From Paracoccus sp. MBLB3053 (GTDB lineage: Bacteria > Pseudomonadota > Alphaproteobacteria > Rhodobacterales > Rhodobacteraceae): 64,000 bases of DNA. A program made the translations under genes and the position numbers. Every line of letters starts with the position of its first letter. Positions within the stretch are counted from its first letter, which is position 1. The stretch covers positions 186,001-250,000 of the forward strand of contig NZ_JAVQLW010000004.1 of the NCBI RefSeq assembly GCF_031822435.1. Direction: 5' to 3'. A model generated the notes under the pieces. That model did not search any database and was not told the origin of the DNA. It saw only the letters and a list, made by a program, of their open reading frames with translations. Positions 54,947 to 63,447 of this stretch are shown piece by piece.

Positions 54947-56828
54947 TGGTGGCTTCCTCTGTCAGCGGTTGGCGTTTCGCGTCCTCAAGGATCGTCTCGG
55001 CTGCCTTCTCGCCGACCATGTAGACGGCGGCCGCGATGAAAAAGCCGGGGATGCGCGGGAAGACCGAGGCGTCGACGACGCGCAGGCCGGGCACCCCATG
55101 CACCCGGAACCGCGAGTCAAGAACGCCACCCTCGTCCTTCGGGCCGATCCTGCAGCTGCAGGAGGCGTGGTGACCCCAGGCATTGTCGCGGATGTAGGCG
55201 GCGATCTCATCGTCGGACTGCACGCCGTCACCGGGCACCTCCTCGGCGGCGATCAAGCCGCGGCGGCGCAGCGGCTCGGTGATCCGGCGGACCAGCTTCA
55301 CCCCCTCCACCACGCCGCGCAGGTCGGCCTCATGGCCTTCGCTGCCTTCGTCGAGATAGTTGAAATCAATCCTCGGCCGGTCACGCGGATCGGCTGAAGC
55401 CAGCCGGACCCGTCCGGCGCGGTTCGCCGTATGCGCTTTCAGGACCGCCCAGGTCAGACAGTTGAAGTGCCGGGAAAGCTCGGCCGCGTAGCCCGGATAA
55501 TAGCCATCGAAATGCGCGAGCAGGGCCATGCAGAAGAGATCGGGCAGCGGCGCGTCGGGAGTGGAGCGGCGGATGACGCCGATGCCCGCCCCATTGGTGG
55601 CGTAGAGGCTGCTGCCGTGCTTGTCCCAGGCCCGCCAAAGCGCATCTCCAACGGCGAAGTCGGCCCCGGCCAGGCTCTCCCAGCGGTCGAACGCCATTCG
55701 GTTGATGACGGCGACCTCGTAGCGATCCTGAAGGTTGCAGCCGACGCCGTCGAGCCGCGCCCGCAGGTCGATGCCATGCCGACCAAGTTCGGCCGGATCG
55801 CCGATGCCCGAAAGCATCAGCAACTGCGGCGTGTTGAATGCCCCGCCGGCAAGGATCACCTCGCGCCGCGCGGCGATGTGATGCGGCTCCCCTGGGTCGT
55901 TGTTTGGCACGGCATGGGCCCGGTAAAGCCGCTCTCCCTTCAGGTAGTCGACGCCGATCGCCCGGCCGCTGGCGTCGAGCACCACGCGGGTCGCCAGCGC
56001 ATCGAGCTCGACGATCAGCCGGTCGGGGTGGCGTCGGGCCACGTCGAGCACGCGCTCGCGGCTTCCGACCCGGCGACCGCGACGCGTGGAAAGCGGCGTA
56101 TAGCACAGGCCTTCGGCGGCATCCTCAAGCCGGTCTATGTCGTTCGGATCGGCGGCGCTTTCCAGAAACCAGCGCAAGCGCTCACCAAGATCGGCGCGCT
56201 CGCCTGCGATCTTGCGCACCGACGACAGGACCATGTCGACAAGCTCATCGTCGCGCAGCGCTGCGCGCGGGATGCCCTTGTCGGTCGCAAGCCAGCCGTC
56301 GTAGCCGTGGCCCGTCCGGTCGATGCCCAAAGCCGCGAGCCGCCGCTGGACAGGGCGGTAGTGACAATCCTCGAGCCTGCGGAAGTGGCGCTGCATTTCT
56401 CGGGGTGACCAGCTTGCATCGCCGGTCAGGGCCTCGATCCTGCGCCAGTCCTCGTGGTGCGGACAGACAAGGATCATCGCGTTATGCGCAGTGCAACCCC
56501 CAAGCGTGCCCGCGCGCGGATAAAGCACCCCCTCCGGCCCCGCCCTCCAGTCGCGGGCCTGCCGATCGGGAACTGCGTAGTGGTTCACATAGAAATCCCA
56601 GCGCAGCGCCTCGTTCTCGGAGGCGAAGCAATGAAACGCCGGCACGTCGTAATCGTCGGGCAGCCGGTTGCCGTCCGGCATTCCGCGCACGCCTCCGGTC
56701 AGGTTCCGCGGGTCGCCACCCGCCTCGAGCAGCAGCACCCGCATGCCGCTCTCGGCCAGGCGCGCAGCGACCGTGCCGCCCCCGGCGCCCGATCCGACCA
56801 CGACGTAATCTACCGCTTCCCTGTGCAC
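54936..56828 (-). CDS. GMC-family FAD oxidoreductase
   Basis: Flavoprotein of about 630 residues. ADP-binding DYVVVGSGAGGGTVAARLAE begins eight residues after the start; GGCTAHNAMILVCPHHEDW and VILAGGAFNTPQLLMLSGIG are the GMC signatures, and WGHHASCSCRIGPKDEGG carries the active-site His. It oxidises an alcohol or hydroxyl and passes electrons to O2 or a cytochrome. GTG 56828 is chosen because GAGG lies 7 nt upstream and it follows the cytochrome gene stop by 8 bp; the longer frame would overlap that gene. No signal peptide. Confidence 0.91.
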   Translation of the reverse strand: MHREAVDYVVVGSGAGGGTVAARLAESGMRVLLLEAGGDPRNLTGGVRGMPDGNRLPDDYDVPAFHCFASENEALRWDFYVNHYAVPDRQARDWRAGPEGVLYPRAGTLGGCTAHNAMILVCPHHEDWRRIEALTGDASWSPREMQRHFRRLEDCHYRPVQRRLAALGIDRTGHGYDGWLATDKGIPRAALRDDELVDMVLSSVRKIAGERADLGERLRWFLESAADPNDIDRLEDAAEGLCYTPLSTRRGRRVGSRERVLDVARRHPDRLIVELDALATRVVLDASGRAIGVDYLKGERLYRAHAVPNNDPGEPHHIAARREVILAGGAFNTPQLLMLSGIGDPAELGRHGIDLRARLDGVGCNLQDRYEVAVINRMAFDRWESLAGADFAVGDALWRAWDKHGSSLYATNGAGIGVIRRSTPDAPLPDLFCMALLAHFDGYYPGYAAELSRHFNCLTWAVLKAHTANRAGRVRLASADPRDRPRIDFNYLDEGSEGHEADLRGVVEGVKLVRRITEPLRRRGLIAAEEVPGDGVQSDDEIAAYIRDNAWGHHASCSCRIGPKDEGGVLDSRFRVHGVPGLRVVDASVFPRIPGFFIAAAVYMVGEKAAETILEDAKRQPLTEEATNGI

Positions 56829-56836
56829 GGGGTGCC

Positions 56837-59260
56837 TCAGAAGGTCTTGAGGAAATCTATCAGGTCGTTCTTCTCTGCGTCGCTCAGCTGCGTCCCGAAC
56901 AGGTGCCCGCGATTGACCACCAAATCCGGGCATTTGCTGAGTTCCAGCATCGGCCCGACCAGAGGGCGAAAGGCAAGCCGGACGTCCTCGTCACTGGCGT
57001 CTTCCGGCAGGTCCTTCAAGGTGCGCTTGATCTGGACGACCAACCTGAACAGCTTGACGTCATGTTCTATCCGATCGAGGAGATCGGCCTGGTCGAGCCT
57101 GAGATCCAGGTTGGCCAGAAGCCCGACCGGTGCGCCCGCCGGAATCGGCCCCAGCTGGATATCCCCATTCGCGTTGAACAGCCACGGCAGCTCATCTCGG
57201 AAGGGTTCGAAAAGCTTGCCCAGGAACTCCGGCTGGAAGCCCCGCGGGATGATCAGGTAACTCCGCGCGGTCGTCCGGTCGATGAAGCCGGGGATCTTGT
57301 CGCCGAGAAGCTGGTCGCGCTCTCGTTTCTCCGGCCAGAGCATCTTGGTGATGCCATCCTCGAATTCGATCATCCGACCGCGCACCGAGGGGTCGGGGTC
57401 GTATATCTGGCCGACATTCCGGCCGACCGTGTTGTTGAGCAGGAACGGTGCCGTCGACCAGAGACTGACAAGCGACGGCACCCGGGTATAGCCGCGTCCG
57501 CCCGCCGGCATCTCGTAATCGTAGGGCTCCCCGGTCACGGGATGGTAGACCTTGATCGTGCCGACCGAAGGCAGGCTCTTGTAACTGTCCGACGAGAAGT
57601 TGTCCCAGATATTCCCGGCAATCGCGTTGGTCGCCAACGGGCTGCAGGCGTTGGTTTCAAGCAGGGTGACCGGAATGCGCAACTCGTTCGACAGGTAGTT
57701 GCCGTCCAGGAAGTCCTCCGCCCGCACGATCGCGCGCATCTCGGACTTGAAATCCTCAGTCTTGGTCAGTTCCCAATAGCGGTTCCAGCATTGCAGGTAT
57801 CCCGACCCCGAACAGCCGCCGGGCATCGCCTGATACGCCGATTGGGGCAACTTGCTTGAATGGCAGCGCGCGCAGTTCTCGGCAAAGATTGTCTTGCCAT
57901 TGTCGAGCGATCCCGCCTCTGCCGTCAGATACTCCGCGCCGCCCGGCGCGTCCGCCAGGGCGTCCGGCCGACCCGCCTTCAGGAAATAGAGCGCGGTCAG
58001 CGGCGTCTGCGCCTCGGTCGCCTGCCAATAGGCAGAGTTTTTCTGCGCCGTCTCGATCTTGATCGGCGAAATCGACCGGCCGCCGACGATCGGGTTGAAG
58101 TGGCGGGTCCACTCCTCGCTGTAGAGCCCGATATTGAGATAGACCCGGTTCAGCGCGCCAAGCGCCCCCACCGAGTCGGCGCCGTCCTTCAGGACGCGCG
58201 GGCTGAAACTGAGGTCCGGCGGCTCGAAGAAGGGGGCGAGCGCCTGGGTCGCCGGGAAATCGTCGAACTGCCGGTTGTCGCGTTCACCGTCTTCCAGCCG
58301 CTCTTCTCCGAAGCGCAGCGCGTTCGCCATCCGCGCCTCGAGCAGATAGATCGCGTTCATCGTCCGCGGGTTGTTGATGTAGTCGCTTGAAACCAGAGAG
58401 GTATCGAGCGTTCCCGGCCGCGCGGTGTGAATAAGCTGGACCATGTATTGCCGGTCCTCGGGCTTCCACGCGAAGATCCGATCAAACCAGAAATACTGCG
58501 CCCCGACGGTGGCGTTGAGGTTCTCCATCGCCGGGTTTTCCGGATCGTCCGGCGGCGCAATCGGACTTGGCCCGACATGGCAAAACGCGCAGGACATCCC
58601 CACCCGGTATGGTCGCACCAGATCATCGTCCAGATAATAGTCCGGATCGTTGTAGAAACGCTCCGGGTCCCAGTCCTGCTCGGCCTTCTCGTCGAATTCC
58701 GGGTTCGGGAAAAGCCGCAGGCCCAGCACGCCGCTAGGCTCACCGTAATAAGACCCGACCGGAACGTTGCGGCCACGGGCACCGATCTCGACCCCGGGAT
58801 ATTTCTCGGCGTTTGCGAAGGGATCGGCGGGGCAGTCCTCGCTGCGCCGGTCGAGCCACAGGCCGTAACGATCAGGGTCGGGACCGGTCGCTTGCTCGAA
58901 ACACGGCTCGTTCATCAGTCCCAGGTATTTGAAGCGATTGGCACGTCGTGCCGGCAGGTCGGGGTGGGACGACAGCGTCTTCAAAAGGTCGAACTGGCCG
59001 AAGGTGTCATTGGTGAGGCGGTCCCAGAACAGGTCGTTGCCACCCGTCCAGACCAGCCACATATTGCGACCCTTCACCTCGTCTGGGGTCAGATCAAGGC
59101 CGTTATCCATCGCTGCGAAATAGTTCTCATCGGCAGGCTGGAACGACTGGGCGCTTCGGCCCGCCAGCATCGCCTCGTCGCGCACCTCCCGCAGGAATTG
59201 GGCGGCCGCGACCGTGGGCAGCACTGCAATCAGCAGAATCGGCCAAAAAAAACGGCCCAT
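56837..59260 (-). CDS. Secreted di-heme c-type cytochrome (peroxidase/dioxygenase, RoxA- or 10S-DOX-like)
   Basis: Protein of 807 residues with Sec signal peptide (MGRFFWPILLIAVLPTVAAA). Two CxxCH heme sites: SCAFCHVGPSPIAPP (about residue 245) and CARCHSSKLPQ (about residue 480). The region YRVGMSCAFCHVGP ... NLNATVGAQYFWF and the great length separate it from simple Ccp peroxidases and resemble the di-heme proteins related to rubber oxygenase RoxA and bacterial oleate dioxygenases. It is the first gene of the operon; GGAGG precedes ATG 59260. It would act in the periplasm or outside the cell. Confidence 0.82.
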   Translation of the reverse strand: MGRFFWPILLIAVLPTVAAAQFLREVRDEAMLAGRSAQSFQPADENYFAAMDNGLDLTPDEVKGRNMWLVWTGGNDLFWDRLTNDTFGQFDLLKTLSSHPDLPARRANRFKYLGLMNEPCFEQATGPDPDRYGLWLDRRSEDCPADPFANAEKYPGVEIGARGRNVPVGSYYGEPSGVLGLRLFPNPEFDEKAEQDWDPERFYNDPDYYLDDDLVRPYRVGMSCAFCHVGPSPIAPPDDPENPAMENLNATVGAQYFWFDRIFAWKPEDRQYMVQLIHTARPGTLDTSLVSSDYINNPRTMNAIYLLEARMANALRFGEERLEDGERDNRQFDDFPATQALAPFFEPPDLSFSPRVLKDGADSVGALGALNRVYLNIGLYSEEWTRHFNPIVGGRSISPIKIETAQKNSAYWQATEAQTPLTALYFLKAGRPDALADAPGGAEYLTAEAGSLDNGKTIFAENCARCHSSKLPQSAYQAMPGGCSGSGYLQCWNRYWELTKTEDFKSEMRAIVRAEDFLDGNYLSNELRIPVTLLETNACSPLATNAIAGNIWDNFSSDSYKSLPSVGTIKVYHPVTGEPYDYEMPAGGRGYTRVPSLVSLWSTAPFLLNNTVGRNVGQIYDPDPSVRGRMIEFEDGITKMLWPEKRERDQLLGDKIPGFIDRTTARSYLIIPRGFQPEFLGKLFEPFRDELPWLFNANGDIQLGPIPAGAPVGLLANLDLRLDQADLLDRIEHDVKLFRLVVQIKRTLKDLPEDASDEDVRLAFRPLVGPMLELSKCPDLVVNRGHLFGTQLSDAEKNDLIDFLKTF

Positions 59261-59330
59261 TTTTACAATCCTCCGCGCAGGCACCATCGCAGGTGCCGGA
59301 ATGCTTCGGCAAATTCTCTAACAATATAGC

Positions 59331-59363
59331 ATCGACTCGAACTTTAAAAAATATCGACTCGAA
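59331..59363. promoter_or_regulatory. Direct repeats ATCGACTCGAA with 22-bp period in the divergent promoter
   Basis: ATCGACTCGAA occurs at 59331-59341 and again at 59353-59363, start to start 22 bp, close to two helical turns. It sits in an A/T-rich stretch between the di-heme cytochrome gene and the divergent operon. This is a candidate operator for a regulator of both. Confidence 0.55.
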
Positions 59364-59526
59364 TCGCAAAAAATGCAACCTTGTCAATTAACCCATTTTC
59401 GACCGCATATGTGACGATAAACTGCATTATTGGCAGGGCGGGACTTAATATTTCCATTCGATGAATAACGTGGATTCTATTTGGATCACGGGGTTTACGG
59501 GCACTTCAATCGCCAGGAAACAGCCG

Positions 59527-60465
59527 ATGAATTCTTCGGGTATTACCTCCACACAAACCGAGCAACCCGGCGAGAATACCGCAGGCCTCGCCAGCCTAAT
59601 CGGCCCGGCCTTGAAGCGGGTCGATGTCGCGCAGGTTCTGGCACGGTCCGGCTTGGCGGGCAGTATCGGCGTCGGTCGAATCGAACTCGGTCGCGCCACC
59701 ATTGACCGGGTCGATATCGAGAACGTCCATGCGACGCTGACTGCCGGTCAGACGCGGCTCCAGCAAGTGAGCGGGGTGCTGCGCATAATCGTCGAGCTGC
59801 GGTTTCGCGTCTTCGGCATTGGCCGCTCGCGTTCCGGAGAGCTCAGCTTTCCATTCTCCATCGGTGAAGTCATCGTCCCGCAACTGAACGATATCGCGGT
59901 GGACGTTCCCTCTGCCTCGCTGTCGGATGCAGGGATCGACGTGCAGCCGGTGGCCGATCTCGACCTCGGCGCAGGTCAGTTCAGCGGCCTGCGGATCGAT
60001 GGCACGCAATTGCCTGCGGCCGGCTTCGGACTCGACGGGATCGGTCTGGGCGCTGTGCGGATGCGCGATCTCGCCGTCCCGGCAACCTTTACCGAAGCGC
60101 TTTCCATCGAACGCTTCGCGCCCGACCAACCGCTGCGGCTGCCGGGCACCGTCGTGACCGGTGTGCAGCTTCCCGATGTCGACGTGCCCGCCATATCTTC
60201 CAGCGCCCCGATCCACATCCCGAACATCACACCCACGAACCTCCAGCAGAGCATTGGCTTCGACCTCATCATCCTGAGCGTCCGCCTGTTCGTGCGCCCG
60301 GTGATCGACATCCGCATGTCATCGCTGACCATCAGCGACATTGACGCGAACTCGTCGATAGGCCGGATCGCGATCGAGAACATCAGGGCACCCGTGACCC
60401 TTCACAACCTGCGTCTGGGCGAGCTTGAGCTTCGCGAGGTCACCATCAACGAGATCAGCATCTGA
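59527..60465 (+). CDS. Repetitive beta-rich protein of unknown function (module 1, large)
   Basis: Protein of 312 residues, family not recognised. It is built of short alternating hydrophobic strands: GRIELGRATIDRVDIENVHA, VPQLNDIAVDVPSASLSDA, LRLPGTVVTGVQLPDVDVPA, then IGRIAIENIRAPVTLHNLRL and GELELREVTINEISI. The pattern suggests an elongated beta-solenoid or lipid-transfer-like (AsmA/TULIP style) fold. No signal peptide. AGGA lies 8 nt before ATG 59527, so the longer frame from 59461 is not preferred. Its paralogue is at 60824. Confidence 0.7.
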   Translation: MNSSGITSTQTEQPGENTAGLASLIGPALKRVDVAQVLARSGLAGSIGVGRIELGRATIDRVDIENVHATLTAGQTRLQQVSGVLRIIVELRFRVFGIGRSRSGELSFPFSIGEVIVPQLNDIAVDVPSASLSDAGIDVQPVADLDLGAGQFSGLRIDGTQLPAAGFGLDGIGLGAVRMRDLAVPATFTEALSIERFAPDQPLRLPGTVVTGVQLPDVDVPAISSSAPIHIPNITPTNLQQSIGFDLIILSVRLFVRPVIDIRMSSLTISDIDANSSIGRIAIENIRAPVTLHNLRLGELELREVTINEISI

Positions 60466-60475
60466 GGAGGCATGG

Positions 60476-60802
60476 ATGCCGGACGATGCCAAGGATGCAA
60501 TCCAGGACGCCACGGAGGCCGAGGCACGGTTCCAGGCGCTCTGGACGGCCGCGAACGAAAGCCCGGTCCGCTACCTTGAAACCGGCGAGGATGAGGAGAT
60601 CGACACCGCGGGCGCGTTCGGCGCATGGATTCGCGAGATCGCCGATGCCTGCCGTGAAGGCGGGCTGATCGATGAGGCGGATCACGCCGAGATGCAGCAA
60701 TGCGGCGATACCGTTGCGAAAATCCTGGGGAAAGTCTCGCCTGAGGCGCTGCGCGCCCGGCTGACCTCCCTTGGACCCGAGGACCCGATTTCCATCGACT
60801 AG
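60476..60802 (+). CDS. Small acidic helical protein (module 1, small)
   Basis: Protein of 108 residues, unrecognised, strongly acidic (EEIDTAGAFGAWIREIADAC). Shared pattern with the second small protein at 61782: RFxALW near the start, an EDEEI/EDEGVEI stretch, then two helices. Starts 10 bp after the large gene, with GAGGAGG upstream. Probably a partner of the large protein. Confidence 0.68.
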   Translation: MPDDAKDAIQDATEAEARFQALWTAANESPVRYLETGEDEEIDTAGAFGAWIREIADACREGGLIDEADHAEMQQCGDTVAKILGKVSPEALRARLTSLGPEDPISID

Positions 60803-60823
60803 CAGCAAATGGGAGAAACGCCC

Positions 60824-61768
60824 ATGCCCGACCCGCAGACCTTGACCGCTCGCCTCCTCGACCCGCAGCTGCTCGAACAACTCGGGGCTGCCTTGCGTCG
60901 GCGGATCAGCGTCAACAGCATCGCGGCAGCTGCCGGCCGGGCCGCCTCGGTCGAAATCGACCGGATCGAGGTCGGCGAGGCCAGCATCGAGAAAGTGGCG
61001 ATCGAACACTTTTCCTCTCGGGTCACTTGCGGCGCGGCCCTGCTCCGGAACGTGCGCGCCATTCTCGAGCTGCATTTCGAGGTGCAGTGGAGCTACGATC
61101 TCAAGTGGTTCGGAAGTGATCAGGGCGTGAAGGCACTCGGCTCGAAGGCCAAGACCATCCCGCTGCACGACATCCGGATCCCGCTATTGCGGGACATCGA
61201 GCTGGAGGTCCCGAGCGTCGATGTCTCTGACGTTTCGGCCAGCGTCCAGCCCGTGTCTGACGTTGCGCTCGGTGCGGCCGGATTCACCGATCTTGCGATC
61301 GAGCAGACCCGCCTGCCGGCCAGCGGTTTCCGTGTCTCGGGCCTCGGTTTCGCCTCCTTCGAGGTCGCGCGCTTCGCGGCTCCCGACGCCGACAGCGCGA
61401 GGCTCGCGATCGACCGGTTCAGTCCCGAGGCGCCGCTTCGTTTGCCCGACGTGGCAGTCGGGAATATCGAGATCCCGGAGGTTGCAATCCCGGATGTGGG
61501 TTCCCCCGAGCCGGTGACGCTGATGGATATCGAGCCCGAAACATTCGAGGCGCCGGTGTTCAAGATCGGTGAGTTCTTCAAGGCGATCTTCATCGCCAAA
61601 CCGGTGCTGCACCTGCAAATCGGCGAGCTGGTGCTGAGCGATCTCCGTGCGAAGGCCTCAATCGGCGCAGTGCGGGTCGAGGGGCTCAGCACACCGGTCA
61701 GCGTGGAGGGCCTGCGCCTGAGCGGGCTGACGCTTGACCAGGTCTCAGCCGAGGGGATCAGAGTCTGA
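60824..61768 (+). CDS. Repetitive beta-rich protein of unknown function (module 2, large paralogue)
   Basis: Protein of 314 residues, paralogous to 59527-60465: shared series VEIDRIEVGEASIEKVAIEH, IPLLRDIELEVPSVDVSD, VQPVSDVALGAAGFTDLAIE, TRLPASGFRVSGLGFASFEV, LRLPDVAVGNIEIPEVAIPD and ending LRLSGLTLDQVSAEGIRV. The N-terminus LLDPQLLEQLGAALRRRI is helical. GGAG lies 8 nt before ATG 60824; the ATG at 60809 is alternative. No signal peptide. Confidence 0.7.
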   Translation: MPDPQTLTARLLDPQLLEQLGAALRRRISVNSIAAAAGRAASVEIDRIEVGEASIEKVAIEHFSSRVTCGAALLRNVRAILELHFEVQWSYDLKWFGSDQGVKALGSKAKTIPLHDIRIPLLRDIELEVPSVDVSDVSASVQPVSDVALGAAGFTDLAIEQTRLPASGFRVSGLGFASFEVARFAAPDADSARLAIDRFSPEAPLRLPDVAVGNIEIPEVAIPDVGSPEPVTLMDIEPETFEAPVFKIGEFFKAIFIAKPVLHLQIGELVLSDLRAKASIGAVRVEGLSTPVSVEGLRLSGLTLDQVSAEGIRV

Positions 61769-61781
61769 GGGAGGAAAAGCC

Positions 61782-62099
61782 ATGTCCGAACAGGCACCCG
61801 GAACAAGGACCGCGAACCAGCGCTTCGACGCGCTTTGGGAAGAGATCGGCGCAAAGCGTCTCATCATCGGCGACGAGGATGAGGGTGTCGAGATCCGCGT
61901 CGACGCCGACCTGTCCATCTTCGGCATCCTCGACCGGCTGAAGGAAGCGGCGAACCGCGAACACGAGAAGGGAGAGATCAGCAAGGACGAGCAGAAGATC
62001 GTCACCGAAGCGCTGGAACAGACGGCAAGCAAGCTTTCAGGCGGCATCTACGACAAGCTGAACGATCATTTCGCGAAGCTCCTCGGCAAACGGTCCTGA
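61782..62099 (+). CDS. Small acidic helical protein (module 2, small paralogue)
   Basis: Protein of 105 residues, unrecognised; parallels 60476-60802 (ANQRFDALWEEI, DEDEGVEIRVDADLSIFGIL, then helical NREHEKGEISKDEQKIV). GGGAGGA precedes ATG 61782. It follows its large partner by 13 bp, repeating the large-small order of module 1. Confidence 0.68.
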   Translation: MSEQAPGTRTANQRFDALWEEIGAKRLIIGDEDEGVEIRVDADLSIFGILDRLKEAANREHEKGEISKDEQKIVTEALEQTASKLSGGIYDKLNDHFAKLLGKRS

Positions 62100-62103
62100 T
62101 GAC

Positions 62104-63321
62104 ATGCCGAAGAACTTGGTGATTGGCTGCGACGGCACGTGGAACGATCCTGAGGACGAAACCAACATCCATTGGCTGACGAGCGAGGCCGTAAAAGACG
62201 CGCGCCAGCTCGTCTATTACGACAAGGGTGTGGGGACCGCCGGCGACCTCGATGCGAAGATCGGCGGAAACTTCGGCATCGGCTTGTCGGAAAACGTGCG
62301 GCAGGCCTATGCCTTCCTTCTGAAGAACTACGAGCCCGGTGACGCCGTTTTCCTGTTCGGGTTTTCCCGTGGCGCTTTCACCGTGCGCTCGATGGCCGGC
62401 TTCATGCGCCTTGTGGGCCGACTCCGCTCGCCCGAGTTGATCGAACAGGCCTACATCTACTATCGGGTTCACGAGCCCGGCGAGGACGACAGCTTCTTCG
62501 AACGGATCCTTCGCCCTGAGGTCGGCGCGCCGATGCCGATACGTTTTCTGGGCGTGTTCGATACCGTCGGCTCGCTGGGCCTGCCTTTCGAGATCTCTGG
62601 GCGCGCGCCGGATCTTCGCAGGACGCCCTGGGCGCGCGCGGGTAGCCTCGTCACCCGCTGGCTTGACGAGCTCGGCGACCGGGTGCGTCGGCCGATCAAG
62701 GGCTTCCATGACACCCGGCTTGGCGATCAGGTCGAGGAAGCCGCGCAGGCGCTGGCGATGGACGAGCGTCGCGGCTTCTTTACCCCCACCCTTTGGACGG
62801 AAGCGCCCGGCGAGGCGCTCAAATGCGATCCGACGGGCAGGTTTCTTCAGGTTCCCCAGGCGGTCAGTCAGGTCTGGTTCGCGGGCAGTCACATCGACGT
62901 CGGGGGCGGCGATACCGCCATCGCACGATCAGGTCGTCTCAGCAACATTCCGCTGCTCTGGCTCGCCGAGCGGGCGGAGGCAGCGGGCATGCGCTTCCGC
63001 GCGGGATTTCTTGAACAGCTGAGAGAATGGCGGGACAGCCTTGCCACCGCCGCGCAGAACGACCCCTGGTCCGAGCGATGGGAACGGCTGCATCGCCAGA
63101 CCGGCGTCAGGTGGGCCGACAGGCCGATCGGCAATGCAAGCCGGCGCGCCGCCGACCCGACCGGAATGCATTGGCCGCTGGTGGCGACGCCCGAGACGAT
63201 CCACTCATCATTGACAAAGCGTCGTGGCCAGATGGTTACCATCCTGGGCGAAGGCGGCGTCCGGCGCTCCGAGCTCTACGAGCCCGAGAACCTCGTGCCC
63301 GAAATGATCGAAACCGCATAG
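62104..63321 (+). CDS. DUF2235 alpha/beta-hydrolase, Tle1-like phospholipase
   Basis: Protein of 405 residues. N-terminal LVIGCDGTWNDPED is the DUF2235 hallmark; nucleophile elbow FGFSRGAFTVRSMAGF (Ser 88), acid LGVFDTVGSLG (Asp 153) and FAGSHIDVGGGD (His 263) make the triad. Family members include the type VI effector Tle1, a phospholipase. No signal peptide or T6SS genes are seen. It begins 4 bp after the small acidic gene, so it belongs to the duplicated-module operon. Confidence 0.88.
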   Translation: MPKNLVIGCDGTWNDPEDETNIHWLTSEAVKDARQLVYYDKGVGTAGDLDAKIGGNFGIGLSENVRQAYAFLLKNYEPGDAVFLFGFSRGAFTVRSMAGFMRLVGRLRSPELIEQAYIYYRVHEPGEDDSFFERILRPEVGAPMPIRFLGVFDTVGSLGLPFEISGRAPDLRRTPWARAGSLVTRWLDELGDRVRRPIKGFHDTRLGDQVEEAAQALAMDERRGFFTPTLWTEAPGEALKCDPTGRFLQVPQAVSQVWFAGSHIDVGGGDTAIARSGRLSNIPLLWLAERAEAAGMRFRAGFLEQLREWRDSLATAAQNDPWSERWERLHRQTGVRWADRPIGNASRRAADPTGMHWPLVATPETIHSSLTKRRGQMVTILGEGGVRRSELYEPENLVPEMIETA

Positions 63322-63447
63322 CCTCGCCTGGGGTCAGAACCCATTCTTCTTGGCCCCGCAGCGCGGTTTACGGCTCGAGAATACAAACGCCGCAACCAAG
63401 AACAAATCCCGACCCTGACGGGCATCGACAGGTCAGTTCATTTCAGA

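Noticed and set aside
62002..62892. A 296-codon minus-strand frame over the DUF2235 gene
   Set aside because: It is antisense to a gene with a full catalytic triad and has no known features.
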